Source: Companilactobacillus ginsenosidimutans (lineage in GTDB: Bacteria; Bacillota; Bacilli; Lactobacillales; Lactobacillaceae). From it: DNA of 64,000 nucleotides. This document shows positions 18,554 to 26,985 of this stretch, piece after piece (position 1 is the stretch's first letter; the number at the start of each line of letters is the position of its first letter). The notes below the pieces were generated by a model, which worked only from the letters and a program-made list of their open reading frames with translations, ran no database searches and was not told the DNA's origin. Made by a program: the position numbers and the translations under genes. The stretch covers positions 1,426,001-1,490,000 of the forward strand of contig NZ_CP012034.1 of the NCBI RefSeq assembly GCF_001050475.1, read 5' to 3'.

Positions 18554-18607
18554 AAATAGGAATCCAATTAAGGGACTTATAGCCCTGAGATTGGATTCCT
18601 ATTTTTG
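18553..18607 (+). terminator. strong bidirectional terminator
   Basis: AAAATAGGAATCCAAT pairs with ATTGGATTCCTATTTT around a loop, between the sbcC stop and the end of the convergent PIN gene. Confidence 0.85.
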
Positions 18608-19072
18608 TAATGTAAATATTTTTGGAAATTGAATGTCACTGCCACTGAATTTTTCAAAATCACGATCATGCGTTATGACCGACAATTCGTTTTGTATGGC
18701 ATCAGAAATAATTAATTGATCATTAAAGTCTAAGGAGAACGGATTATCAATTGCTGATAAAATGTATTCATTTTTCAGCACTGGTGACAATTCACATAAC
18801 TCAAGTATTTCGTTTTGAACTGAGGATAAAACATATTTTCTTGTTTTTACAAACTCATCTGTTGATCGAAAATCTCTCTTATAATTATAATTCTTAATAT
18901 TTCTAGATTTTGAAAAAGCTATGCCCGCAATACGATAACTTCGATTGATATATTCCGAAATTATATATGGGGTTACAAGATACTTAACTCTTCTATCTGA
19001 AACAGAATTATATATCAGATCTGAATATCCATAATCATTTTTTTGTTGAATGGAATCAATCAAATACAACAA
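18599..19072 (-). CDS. PIN-domain ribonuclease-like protein, apparently without a start codon
   Basis: The C-terminal PIN features are intact: a Leu-Asp-Phe-Asn-Asp-Gln-x-Ile-x-x-Asp-Ala helix near residue 130 and SVITHDRDFEKF. The first usable start (TTG, 19072) lies after the conserved N-terminal strand. Upstream in the same frame is LLDTNIL, whose Asp (19087-19085) is the first catalytic acid, but no ATG, GTG or TTG exists between it and a TGA. Either the start has been lost or a rare codon is used. It is the last gene of the cassette with the STAS-like and ATPase proteins. Confidence 0.65.
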   Translation of the reverse strand: MLYLIDSIQQKNDYGYSDLIYNSVSDRRVKYLVTPYIISEYINRSYRIAGIAFSKSRNIKNYNYKRDFRSTDEFVKTRKYVLSSVQNEILELCELSPVLKNEYILSAIDNPFSLDFNDQLIISDAIQNELSVITHDRDFEKFSGSDIQFPKIFTLQK

Positions 19073-19151
19073 TATATTAGTGTCGAGAAGATATCTCCCT
19101 GGAAATAATTTCTGCCCTCAAGAAATATGTATAAAATTTGATTTAGTTAGA

Positions 19152-19475
19152 TTATCCTTCATTTAGTTTCTCATCGTCAATTTTCACTTTTACATTATCG
19201 ATTACTCGTTGCAATTTCTCTTGTTGGTACAATGATAATGTACTCAAATCAACATTTATACGTTCTTTTAATTCCTCTTGGGTATTCATCTGATACAGTC
19301 GGCCAATTGACAAATTCAAAAAGGCAGTTGTGATTGTTGATAAACCAGTAAAATCAATTGTTATTTTCTCTCCGTGGTTTAATGCTTCATTAATTACAGT
19401 AAAAACCATTTTACCCTGCTCGGTGTTAACAGCCAAAGAATTATTAATAACTTTTTGAATAACAATTTTTTTCAT
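19152..19475 (-). CDS. STAS-like domain protein (DUF4325 type)
   Basis: 107 residues. Alternating strands and helices (KIVIQKVIN, KMVFTVINEALNHGEKITIDFTGLSTITTAFLNLSIGRLY) fit the STAS-like DUF4325 fold; the FTGLSTITTAFLN segment is typical. GAGGATC precedes the ATG. It begins 30 bp after the ATPase gene, and PIN sequence follows about 50 bp on, so the three form one operon. A switch-like pairing with the ATPase, as in anti-sigma/anti-anti-sigma systems, is inference. Confidence 0.72.
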   Translation of the reverse strand: MKKIVIQKVINNSLAVNTEQGKMVFTVINEALNHGEKITIDFTGLSTITTAFLNLSIGRLYQMNTQEELKERINVDLSTLSLYQQEKLQRVIDNVKVKIDDEKLNEG

Positions 19476-19504
19476 ACCAATAGATCCTCCTGTGTTAAGT
19501 ATCG

Positions 19505-20347
19505 TTAAAATGCAAATTGATAACTTGGTTCTTTTAATTTGAAATGCTTACTGGAATTTCCATATTCATTTAATTCAATGTTCATATAAAGAAGTGTTCC
19601 AGGGAAACTGGCACTCAATGTTTTCTTAATTATACTTCCGTCGGTATCTTGAAACCAGTAACCTTTATTGGAAATAATAATCATCTTGCCAAGTGATTTC
19701 ATTGCACTTTGTATCTCACTCAAGCCCATTCCACTTTCTGGAATCATTTTAGTAGAATTTCCTTGTCTAATCGCCCATTCGATATAATCTACATCAAAAA
19801 TCATCTGATCTGTATTCTTACTTGATTGTTGAACCCTTTTAGGTATTGAAATGCCAACATCAGCAATCGTCATAGAAATATTACCAACAGGATTTTCATC
19901 CCCGCATAAATACAATATGTTTGAATTTGAATGTGTACTTGTATTATCAGCAAACTCAAATACAGAATCTTTAAATGATTGAATTAGTCGTTCATAAGTA
20001 TTTTTGGATATTTGCCCACGACCAAATTTTACAATAAAGTTCTCATCAAGATATCTATCCAATTGGTTAATGTCTGACGATTTGATTCTCTCAAACTTAA
20101 TTTGAGAACTATCAGGAGATAAAAAATCCATGTCAGAAATTTGAATATTCTTTCCTCGTTGGTCTAATTTATCAATTAATATATTCAAAAACACAAGCAT
20201 ATTTGAATCAATAATCTTAATATTGGATGCGTTTATTAATACATTCTTCTGATGCCCATCATTAATTGCATCTTCCACTTGGTTCAATATCATATCGACA
20301 TTCTCAAATCCAATATCAATATTCTGTGGAAGTATTATTTCATTCAT
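19505..20347 (-). CDS. STAS plus GHKL-type ATP-binding protein
   Basis: 280 residues. Residues 10-75 form a STAS-like fold (NVLINASNIKIIDSNMLVFLNILIDKL). Residues 125-240 carry HATPase boxes: N box FKDSVFEFADNTSTHS, G1-like IADVGISIP and G2-like PESGMGLSEI. No histidine phosphoacceptor domain or membrane helix is present, so it resembles anti-sigma-type kinases more than sensor kinases. It leads the operon with the STAS-like and PIN genes and has its own promoter inside the end of the preceding gene. Confidence 0.72.
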   Translation of the reverse strand: MNEIILPQNIDIGFENVDMILNQVEDAINDGHQKNVLINASNIKIIDSNMLVFLNILIDKLDQRGKNIQISDMDFLSPDSSQIKFERIKSSDINQLDRYLDENFIVKFGRGQISKNTYERLIQSFKDSVFEFADNTSTHSNSNILYLCGDENPVGNISMTIADVGISIPKRVQQSSKNTDQMIFDVDYIEWAIRQGNSTKMIPESGMGLSEIQSAMKSLGKMIIISNKGYWFQDTDGSIIKKTLSASFPGTLLYMNIELNEYGNSSKHFKLKEPSYQFAF

Positions 20348-20399
20348 ACTTCAGATACTCCAATTAATTTTTGACATAATCACAATCTTATCAGACTAA

Positions 20400-20428
20400 T
20401 ATATATAAAATGTGTATTTCCTATTCAA
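20400..20428 (-). promoter_or_regulatory. predicted promoter of the ATPase/STAS/PIN operon
   Basis: On the minus strand TTGAAT, 17 nt, TATATA. It lies inside the 3' end of the preceding gene, 53 bp before the ATPase start. Confidence 0.5.
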
Positions 20429-20951
20429 TTTGATAAAGACACCATACCATTGAAGGAGTCAGACGCTTTACTATCGACTCGTTCGCTTTCAAGGTAACGT
20501 TCTTTTCATTAGTCAAAACATACTCTGCGTCGTTCACTAAGTATCGTTGATACGCATCATATTTGCTTGGTGAAGTCTTAACTTCCACCTCATCACCAAC
20601 CACTTGTTGTAAAAGTTGTGCAGTGGCTGCATGTGTATATCCGACTCCGTTGCTAACATCATTTCGCTTCACAACAATTAATGGGTCTAAATTAGTCATG
20701 AAACAATTTTCGAGTTTCATCTGATCTAATTTTTCATAATGGATATCGCCCCAGCTCTCTTGAAGTTTAGGTGATTTGAAAGCAGCAGGTATCAACAAAT
20801 AATCGCGCGAATAAGCATTCAAGTTCGTTAAGATATTTTCGAAACTTGGGTGACCAACTATCTTGGCTCTGCCTAAACATTCTTCGCGATTATACTGAAT
20901 TGCTGCGGCATAACTGTCGGTTGCGCTTGGTCCTAATGTATGAATTCTCAT
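20421..20951 (-). CDS. prephenate dehydratase-like protein
   Basis: 176 residues, about the size of a lone prephenate dehydratase catalytic (type II periplasmic-binding) domain without the ACT regulatory domain. It begins MRIHTLGPSATDSYAAA, like the TLGPxGTxS start of PheA domains, and has THAATAQLL in the middle. In place of the conserved TRF motif near the end it has LTNEKNVTL, so catalysis as a true PheA is uncertain. GAGAGG lies before the ATG, preceded by a terminator and leader peptide. A role in aromatic metabolism is likely but inferred. Confidence 0.62.
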   Translation of the reverse strand: MRIHTLGPSATDSYAAAIQYNREECLGRAKIVGHPSFENILTNLNAYSRDYLLIPAAFKSPKLQESWGDIHYEKLDQMKLENCFMTNLDPLIVVKRNDVSNGVGYTHAATAQLLQQVVGDEVEVKTSPSKYDAYQRYLVNDAEYVLTNEKNVTLKANESIVKRLTPSMVWCLYQIE

Positions 20952-20984
20952 AATATCTGCCTCTCAAAAATAAAATTAGGGAAA

Positions 20985-21078
20985 ATAAAAAGCCAACTAG
21001 ATTAGAAATCTAGTTGGCTATAATTGACAGGCTTCAATTATGAACTTTGCACCAGCTAGATCTCGCGTGTCTAGCTGG
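20985..21078 (-). promoter_or_regulatory. transcription attenuator (terminator and antiterminator arms)
   Basis: Read on the minus strand, four arms occur in order: 1 CCAGCTAG (21078-21071), 2 ATCTAGCTGG (21062-21052), 3 CCAACTAGAT (21017-21008), 4 ATCTAGTTGGC (21002-20992) followed by TTTTT. 1:2 is perfect, 3:4 is a terminator, and 2:3 can pair at 9 of 10 positions, giving mutually exclusive antiterminator and terminator forms. It ends 40 bp before the prephenate-dehydratase-like start. Confidence 0.65.
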
Positions 21079-21151
21079 CCAAGACAAAACTGACTTCGCT
21101 AACCTTAGACACGAACGTGTTGGACGTCCGCATCTAAGATCAACACGGACG

Positions 21152-21211
21152 CTACCTAAAGTTTGCAAAGCCGAAAAAGGCTGTAGTTTTAGCTGGCGAA
21201 TAATTAGTCAT
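21152..21211 (-). CDS. leader peptide rich in phenylalanine (putative)
   Basis: ATG at 21211 follows AAGGGAAGACAATT, a good ribosome site. The 19-residue peptide ends TTAFFGFANFR, with four Phe in seven residues, then TAG. It lies upstream of an attenuator and a gene resembling a phenylalanine biosynthetic enzyme, as expected for a pheL-type leader. The 70 nt between it and the attenuator arms can form several exclusive stems (GTCCG/CGGAC, CGTGTTG/CAACACG, CTTAGA/TCTAAG). Translation is not shown by sequence alone. Confidence 0.55.
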   Translation of the reverse strand: MTNYSPAKTTAFFGFANFR

Positions 21212-21282
21212 AATTGTCTTCCCTTCATAAGTTGTTGTGAACATTAAAGCATTCTTATTTTGTTAAGTCAAATTTAATTCAA

Positions 21283-21316
21283 AGCAAAGAGACATCCAAT
21301 CCTTAGATGTCTCTTG
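21283..21316 (-). terminator. hairpin, probable end of the exopolysaccharide operon transcript
   Basis: GAGACATC and GATGTCTC pair around a 9-nt loop, followed by TTTGCTTTG on the minus strand. It lies 180 bp after the last exopolysaccharide gene and upstream of the leader-peptide unit. Confidence 0.55.
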
Positions 21317-21415
21317 TTCTGATGTATTCAAAATAATGAATACAGTTAATTATCATAAAAAACTAAAGGAGAATGAGTAAAAATTTAAAAAAGAAAAAAT
21401 AATACATATTCTTAT

Positions 21416-21459
21416 GCATGATAAGATTTTTCCATCTTCTTATCATACTTGAATTATAT
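21416..21459 (-). repeat. hairpin element, copy A (3' end of the exopolysaccharide cluster)
   Basis: On the minus strand TGATAAGA...TCTTATCA encloses a loop containing TGGAAAA. A related copy with compensating stem changes lies at 34507-34548, upstream of the same operon. The flanking bases (ATAATTCAAGT versus ATAATCAAGTT) also match. A U-rich stretch follows 20 nt later, so here it may also help end the operon transcript. Confidence 0.5.
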
Positions 21460-21492
21460 ATCCTCATCACCGGAATTCAACAAATACGCACT

Positions 21493-22473
21493 TTAGTGAT
21501 TATCTGCTGCAGGATTGTACTGAATGTTACCAGTAAGAGAGTGATCAAGTTCAAGATTCTTACGAATAAAATCCGTTACTCTTTGCAATTCACCTTTTTT
21601 TACAAGTTCCATACTTTGATTATCCACTTGCGCACCAATTCCTTGCAGATGAGTTTCCTCAGTATGACTGCGCACAGAACGATAATCTTTAGCCAATGCA
21701 GTTATTTCATCAAATGTTAAATCCGTTTGTGTTTGATCTGACAACGATTTGATGAATTGTTGATTCAACAAACTTTGAATAGAACTACTTTTTTTAATTA
21801 AAGCAGTAAAAACTTGTCTTTGACGTTTTTGACGACCGTAATCACCATCAGGATCATCGTAACGCATCCTAGAATATGCCAAAGCTTTCTTACCGTCCAT
21901 ATGTTCAACCTTATTTTCAGTAAAGCTATGTCCTTCGTAATCAAAAGATAAAGTTGGCTTAACATCAACTCCACCGGCTTGATTAATTACTTTTTCCATA
22001 CCACCCATGTTAATCAAAACATAAAAATCGATCGGAACATTCAGCATTTGCTCCACAGTTGTAATGGCTGCTTTAGTCTGACCAACAGAATATGCTGAAT
22101 TAATTTTCGCAGGAGATTCTTCAGGATAACCAGGAATATTTACAGCCGTATCTCGTGGAATACTAGTGACAGTCGTTTTATTAGTATTAGGATTCAAAGT
22201 TAAAACCATCATACTGTCAGTTCTACCTTGATAATCACGGCCCAATGCACCAGTATCGGTACCCATCAGCAAAATAGAAATTGGTTTCTTCTTTTCCAGC
22301 TGTGCATTCACATTTCTTTGCTTAGTCACACCGGAAGATTTAAATGACTTGTTCACAGAATTTTTGATACCTCGATATGTGGTCATACCATAGGCCGTAC
22401 CACCAGCAAACATCATCAAAAATAAGATGATAAAGGAGTTTCTAAGTAAATGCTTCTTCTTTTTTTTCTTCAT
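21493..22473 (-). CDS. LytR-CpsA-Psr (LCP) family glycopolymer transferase
   Basis: 326 residues. A short basic N-terminus and one membrane helix (residues 10-30) anchor an extracellular LCP domain: LLMGTDTG near 70, DSMMVLTLNPNTNKTTVTSIPRDT near 90-115, and YSRMRYDDPDGDYGRQKRQRQV near 200 with the conserved Arg and Asp residues. LCP enzymes attach undecaprenyl-linked glycopolymers to peptidoglycan. It is the last gene of the exopolysaccharide operon and overlaps the flippase by 4 bp, so the product is probably wall-linked. Confidence 0.92.
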   Translation of the reverse strand: MKKKKKKHLLRNSFIILFLMMFAGGTAYGMTTYRGIKNSVNKSFKSSGVTKQRNVNAQLEKKKPISILLMGTDTGALGRDYQGRTDSMMVLTLNPNTNKTTVTSIPRDTAVNIPGYPEESPAKINSAYSVGQTKAAITTVEQMLNVPIDFYVLINMGGMEKVINQAGGVDVKPTLSFDYEGHSFTENKVEHMDGKKALAYSRMRYDDPDGDYGRQKRQRQVFTALIKKSSSIQSLLNQQFIKSLSDQTQTDLTFDEITALAKDYRSVRSHTEETHLQGIGAQVDNQSMELVKKGELQRVTDFIRKNLELDHSLTGNIQYNPAADNH

Positions 22474-23906
22474 ACTTTACGTTTTTTCCTCATTGTAATT
22501 AAAAGTGTTTTTGCTTTGAAAATTATTTGAGCTCTTAATAAGATTAATAAGCAAATATAAAACATGGTTCCGATAAATATCTCGATTATTAGTGATGACC
22601 AATTTTGTTTTAGCCATTGATTCAAAATAAAAACGAATACATACATTGCGATTCCGGCAGCAAAATACTTGTAGCAATCCTCGAAAAGCTTCTTAAAATC
22701 GACCTGCTTTCGAATGGAAAATAATTGATATGCAGTTACCGCTATCTCGGATAAAACAGTGGCAATTGCAGCTCCCAATGCACCCATTAATAGGATTAAA
22801 GGTATATTAGCCAACAAGTTTATTCCCGCTCCAATAACCACCGACCATGTATATGATTTCGTTTGTTTTGTTGGCAGCAAATATTGCGCACCAATTGCAT
22901 TACTCCAAGCAATCAGCACAATAACAATCGATTCAACAATCATAATTGGAATTACATTAATGAATTTTGAAGACAAAAACAATGGTATTAATTTCGACGT
23001 AATTGCTGCTAATCCAAACGCCATTGGGACAGAAATTGCCGTGACAAAGGAAAAACTATCATATAAATATCGTTTAGTTCGTTCATGATCACCTTTTGCA
23101 AATGTATTGGCCACGTGTGGAAGCATGACTGTCCCGGTAGCTGTGACAACCGCTAACACAATCTTGATAATTTTATCTGATTGTTCAAAATATCCAGCTG
23201 ATTGAACTGATACTAGTGACCCCAACATAGTTTTGTTTAACACTAAATAAACTTGGGTAGCAATTTGAGGAATGAACAAAATCAACGAAGGACAAACATG
23301 TCTAAATGGATTCAATTGTTTAATTTTCGGTAACGTGATGATATTTCTTAAACTTGGAAACAGGAGTACATTTCCAATAAGTGTAGATAATGAAATTATC
23401 AAAACATAAACAATAAGGTCATCTGATGTTTTCACAAATAGGAAGATACAAATAACCGAAACTAATTTAACCACGATATTTCGCAATACAGTTACAGAAA
23501 ATTTTTCTAATCCCATAAAGAACCATGAGATATCAAAGGCAACTGCCCAGATAGTTATAGATTGTATAAGATAATATGACCTATACTGATTCACAAATGC
23601 TAAAAAAATCATGAATAATCCCAGAGAAATTAGCATAGTAAAAATTTTAACAATCAATATTTCAAAGAATGTCTTGGATAATTCTTCCTTATTCTCTCGA
23701 ATAAAGGCAATTTGCCGATTCGCATACAGCCCAATTCCAAGGCTACCCAGTAATATAAAATATTGAATTATTGAACCTGTATACGCATTAACTCCAACCC
23801 CTTTTGGTCCGAGAACTCTTGCCACATATGGCGTTGTAACTAAAGGGATAATCAAAATGAATATTTGATAAAAAGCGTTATAGAAAAAGTTTTTTATTAA
23901 CTTCAT
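22470..23906 (-). CDS. wzx: Wzx-type polysaccharide flippase
   Basis: 478 residues with about 14 membrane segments, the size and layout of the MOP-superfamily Wzx/RfbX flippases. It starts MKLIKNFFYNAFYQIFILIIPLVTTPYVARVLGP..., typical of the family. It moves lipid-linked repeat units across the membrane for polymerisation. It abuts glf upstream and overlaps the LCP gene downstream. Confidence 0.92.
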   Translation of the reverse strand: MKLIKNFFYNAFYQIFILIIPLVTTPYVARVLGPKGVGVNAYTGSIIQYFILLGSLGIGLYANRQIAFIRENKEELSKTFFEILIVKIFTMLISLGLFMIFLAFVNQYRSYYLIQSITIWAVAFDISWFFMGLEKFSVTVLRNIVVKLVSVICIFLFVKTSDDLIVYVLIISLSTLIGNVLLFPSLRNIITLPKIKQLNPFRHVCPSLILFIPQIATQVYLVLNKTMLGSLVSVQSAGYFEQSDKIIKIVLAVVTATGTVMLPHVANTFAKGDHERTKRYLYDSFSFVTAISVPMAFGLAAITSKLIPLFLSSKFINVIPIMIVESIVIVLIAWSNAIGAQYLLPTKQTKSYTWSVVIGAGINLLANIPLILLMGALGAAIATVLSEIAVTAYQLFSIRKQVDFKKLFEDCYKYFAAGIAMYVFVFILNQWLKQNWSSLIIEIFIGTMFYICLLILLRAQIIFKAKTLLITMRKKRKV

Positions 23907-25027
23907 TACGCCAATTCTTCAAACTCACGTTTAACTACTTGAAGAGCAGCCATAATAGTTTGATCCATATTGTAATATCTGTACTGGCCTAATCTACCGC
24001 CAAAAATAACATTTGCATTTTCATCTCTCGCTAGTTTTACGTATGAAGAATACATTTTTTTATTTCGGTCATTGTTAATTGGATAGTATGGGTCATCCCC
24101 ACGTCTCCATTTTTTAGGATATTCACGCGTAATAACCGTTTTGCCTTTATTTCCATTACCCATTTCAAAATGCTTATGCTCAATAATCCGAGTATACGGT
24201 GCTTCTGCATCAGTATAATTAACAACTGCATTTCCTTGATAATTATCTGTATCAAGTACTTCGTTCTCGAATCGCAAACTACGATATTCTAATTCACCCA
24301 AACGATAATCAAAGAATTGATCAATCATTCCGGTAAAGACAATTTTGTAATCCGAATCTATATATTCCTGTTTCCTGTCGAAGAAATCACAATTAAGTTG
24401 GACATCAATATTCTCGTGATCCAACATTCTTTCGATAATCTGTGTATAACCACCAACGGGAATCCCTTGGAACGGATCATTGAAATAATTGTTATCATAT
24501 GTGAATCTAACTGGTAATCTTCGAATAATAAAGGCCGGCAATTCAGTTGCAGACTGTCCCCATTGTTTTTCGGTGTATCCTTTAACTAATTTTTCGTATA
24601 CATCAGGCCCAATTAAGGAAATAGCTTGTTCTTCAAGATTGCGAGGATTCTTTTCTAGAACATACCCCTTCTTTTGAGATTCAATTTTTTCCTTAGCTTC
24701 AGAAGGCGTAATCACACCCCAAAGCTTATTAAAGGTATTCATATTGAATGGCAAGTTATAAATTTCACCGTTAAAATTGGCTACCGGAGAATTAATGTAA
24801 TTGTTAAATTCAGCAAACTGCTGTACATATTCCCAAATATTTTCCATTTTAGTGTGAAAGATATGAGCCCCATACTGGTGAACTTGTATTCCTTCTATTT
24901 CTTTTGTATAAATATTTCCGCCAATATGATTAGACTTTTCAATCACCTTCACTTCATGATTTCTTTTCGCTGCTTCATGAGCAAAAACTGATCCAAACAG
25001 TCCAGATCCAACTATTAAATATCTCAT
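23906..25027 (-). CDS. glf: UDP-galactopyranose mutase
   Basis: 373 residues. The N-terminal FAD-binding fold is MRYLIVGSGLFGSVFAHEA (GxGxxG) with a second motif NHIGGNIYT. YEKLVKGYTEKQWGQ and the late FGGRLGQYRYYNMDQ match Glf. It converts UDP-galactopyranose to UDP-galactofuranose, so the polymer probably contains galactofuranose. The neighbouring glycosyltransferase is a plausible galactofuranosyltransferase. Confidence 0.95.
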   Translation of the reverse strand: MRYLIVGSGLFGSVFAHEAAKRNHEVKVIEKSNHIGGNIYTKEIEGIQVHQYGAHIFHTKMENIWEYVQQFAEFNNYINSPVANFNGEIYNLPFNMNTFNKLWGVITPSEAKEKIESQKKGYVLEKNPRNLEEQAISLIGPDVYEKLVKGYTEKQWGQSATELPAFIIRRLPVRFTYDNNYFNDPFQGIPVGGYTQIIERMLDHENIDVQLNCDFFDRKQEYIDSDYKIVFTGMIDQFFDYRLGELEYRSLRFENEVLDTDNYQGNAVVNYTDAEAPYTRIIEHKHFEMGNGNKGKTVITREYPKKWRRGDDPYYPINNDRNKKMYSSYVKLARDENANVIFGGRLGQYRYYNMDQTIMAALQVVKREFEELA

Positions 25028-25039
25028 ATTTGTTCCTCT

Positions 25040-25933
25040 TTATTGATGTACTTTCTCTATTTTCGGTTTAAAGGCAAAACCACAAAGCATGCCTTTAATA
25101 ATGGTTTTTGATCTCATCAATTTATTAGTGTTTTTTGAAAAACAAATCTGTCCAACTTCCTTAAAATTCTTCAAAGTGATTTTTCCTAATTGAACTTTTG
25201 TTGAGTACATTTTGGTAGTTGTAATGGCGTTTCTGTATTTATAGAAGTATCTCCCCATTCTCTCTATATCGTCATTTAGAATGTTCAAATTATTGGTATT
25301 CTTTGCCGTATCGTGGTAAACAGTGCTGTCTAAAACTAGATATGATTCCTTTTGATTTGAAAGTCTCATTGTATATTCCGTGTCGTCACCCCAAATCACC
25401 ATATCAGCAGCTGGTATTCCTACATTTCTGACCATTTCTCGTTTCACAAGAATAGATACGAAAGTAGCTCTTTCAACTCCAATAACATTAGAAGCAAGTT
25501 TATTTGCCCAAATATATCGATCAATTATTGGTGCATTAACTGTCGATCCATCTTTCCACAACACTTTGCTACAAAGGAATCCAAAATTATTATCTAAATT
25601 ATTAATAGCTGTTTGAAACCCTTCCGTTGCTGTGGCAGTCGGAATCGTATCATCATCCATAATCCAAAAATAATCATCATCGGTTGTCTGATATGCCTTC
25701 TTTAATGCTTCGGAAAATCCAGGTGCTCCACCAATATTTTTCGGGGAATTATACACATGAATTTTTGAATCATCTCCAAATTCCTTTTCCAGCATATCTT
25801 GGGTCCCATCATCACTATCATTATTGAATACAAATATGTTGTTTACTGGCAATGCTTGGTCAAGGACGTTGATCAAACACTTTTTCAGTAAATCTCTTCG
25901 GTTATAGGTAACAATTACGGCACATGTATTCAT
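25040..25933 (-). CDS. GT2 glycosyltransferase, GlfT2/rhamnosyltransferase-like
   Basis: 297 residues. A GT-A fold with AVIVTYNRRDLLKKCL at the start, FNNDSDDGT near 37 and the metal-binding WIMDDDT near 90. The layout (long substrate loop IWGDDTEYTMRLS, then VYHDTAKNTN) resembles galactofuranosyl- and rhamnosyltransferases. It lies 13 bp from glf, which supports galactofuranose as donor, though this is inferred. Confidence 0.85.
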   Translation of the reverse strand: MNTCAVIVTYNRRDLLKKCLINVLDQALPVNNIFVFNNDSDDGTQDMLEKEFGDDSKIHVYNSPKNIGGAPGFSEALKKAYQTTDDDYFWIMDDDTIPTATATEGFQTAINNLDNNFGFLCSKVLWKDGSTVNAPIIDRYIWANKLASNVIGVERATFVSILVKREMVRNVGIPAADMVIWGDDTEYTMRLSNQKESYLVLDSTVYHDTAKNTNNLNILNDDIERMGRYFYKYRNAITTTKMYSTKVQLGKITLKNFKEVGQICFSKNTNKLMRSKTIIKGMLCGFAFKPKIEKVHQ

Positions 25934-25956
25934 ATTTGTTTTTTTCCATTTCTATT

Positions 25957-26970
25957 TCAGAATAATTTGGGGATTATATATTTTGATTCAAACGATTCAC
26001 GCAAAACTTTTTGCAATTCGTCAAAATCTTTCACATTATCATTATCGTTTAGACAAATTGTTTTATGGCGACCTTGAATAATCTCATCTTTGACTGACTC
26101 ATTCGAAACTGTTCCTAACTCATAAACTTGTCCAAAATTGTTTTTTTGTAATTCGAAATTTCCGGATGCTAATTGCCAATACCTCATCAGCCAATGGCTA
26201 TAATCAGACTTTGTTCTAAACTTATGTAAACAACTTTGATTTAATTCTTCTGGAATCACATTCCAAATCTTTGTGAATATATCTTTGCAATACGGAACTG
26301 GTAAATGATTATTCCACATCCCACTGAAATTTTTCGAAGGAAGCAATGCTAATGTTCGAAAAAGTTTAGAACCTAATCTCAAGTTAAAGATCTTCCGAAA
26401 GTTATTAGTATAGAATTCTTTTTTTGAAAAATTCTGGTTAATTACTTCCATATTATTTACCATCGTATTTGCAACACTGCCTGACGTTGAAATAATTGGA
26501 CTTTCAGCATACAAATCAACAGGTTTACCATCCTTAAAGAAATCAGTTGGTTGCACAAAGTCATTAATAAACATGTCATCATTGAATAAGACAAAACGAT
26601 CAGATAATTCTTCAATTCTGTGAAGATTTAATTCGATAACATTTGAATTAAATGTTGGAAGATATTCTTTTGGAATGAAATCTTCGTGGTTCAAACAAAT
26701 AATCTTTTCATTATTCATATTCGATAACCAATGAGGTACCTGCTCATCAGTTATTAAATAAATTTTGTTAACCCAAGATGCATATCTTTCTACACCCTTA
26801 AACCAATATTGAAAGATATCAAAATCTCGATATCTGCTGTTAGAGTTCATTGATTGAACTGGTCGAATTTGCTTTAAGTATTTTCCCTTTTTACTTATCC
26901 ATCTTTCGTCATTCCCATTCACCCAAGTGACGACGAAATCGATACGTTCCAGATTATTTATTTTTTTCAA
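25957..26970 (-). CDS. Stealth-family sugar-phosphate transferase
   Basis: 337 residues. The Stealth conserved regions are in order: CR1 IDFVVTWVNGNDERW near residue 10, CR2 YRDFDIFQYWFKGVERYASWVNKIYLIT near 47-75, CR3 FVLFNDDMFI near 125, and CR4 near 220-265. Stealth proteins transfer a hexose-1-phosphate, giving phosphodiester-linked polymers. The polymer may thus carry phosphodiester bonds. It sits between the polymerase and the GT2 gene. Confidence 0.88.
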   Translation of the reverse strand: MKKINNLERIDFVVTWVNGNDERWISKKGKYLKQIRPVQSMNSNSRYRDFDIFQYWFKGVERYASWVNKIYLITDEQVPHWLSNMNNEKIICLNHEDFIPKEYLPTFNSNVIELNLHRIEELSDRFVLFNDDMFINDFVQPTDFFKDGKPVDLYAESPIISTSGSVANTMVNNMEVINQNFSKKEFYTNNFRKIFNLRLGSKLFRTLALLPSKNFSGMWNNHLPVPYCKDIFTKIWNVIPEELNQSCLHKFRTKSDYSHWLMRYWQLASGNFELQKNNFGQVYELGTVSNESVKDEIIQGRHKTICLNDNDNVKDFDELQKVLRESFESKYIIPKLF

Positions 26971-26985
26971 GAATTATATTCTCCA

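Noticed and set aside
20952..21250. T-box riboswitch upstream of the prephenate-dehydratase-like gene
   Set aside because: The T-box sequence (AGGGTGGNACCGCG) and specifier stem are not visible; the arms fit a leader-peptide attenuator better.
21418..21720. 100-codon plus-strand frame starting in hairpin copy A
   Set aside because: It runs antisense into the LCP gene, has no ribosome site and does not keep homology with the second copy beyond the hairpin.
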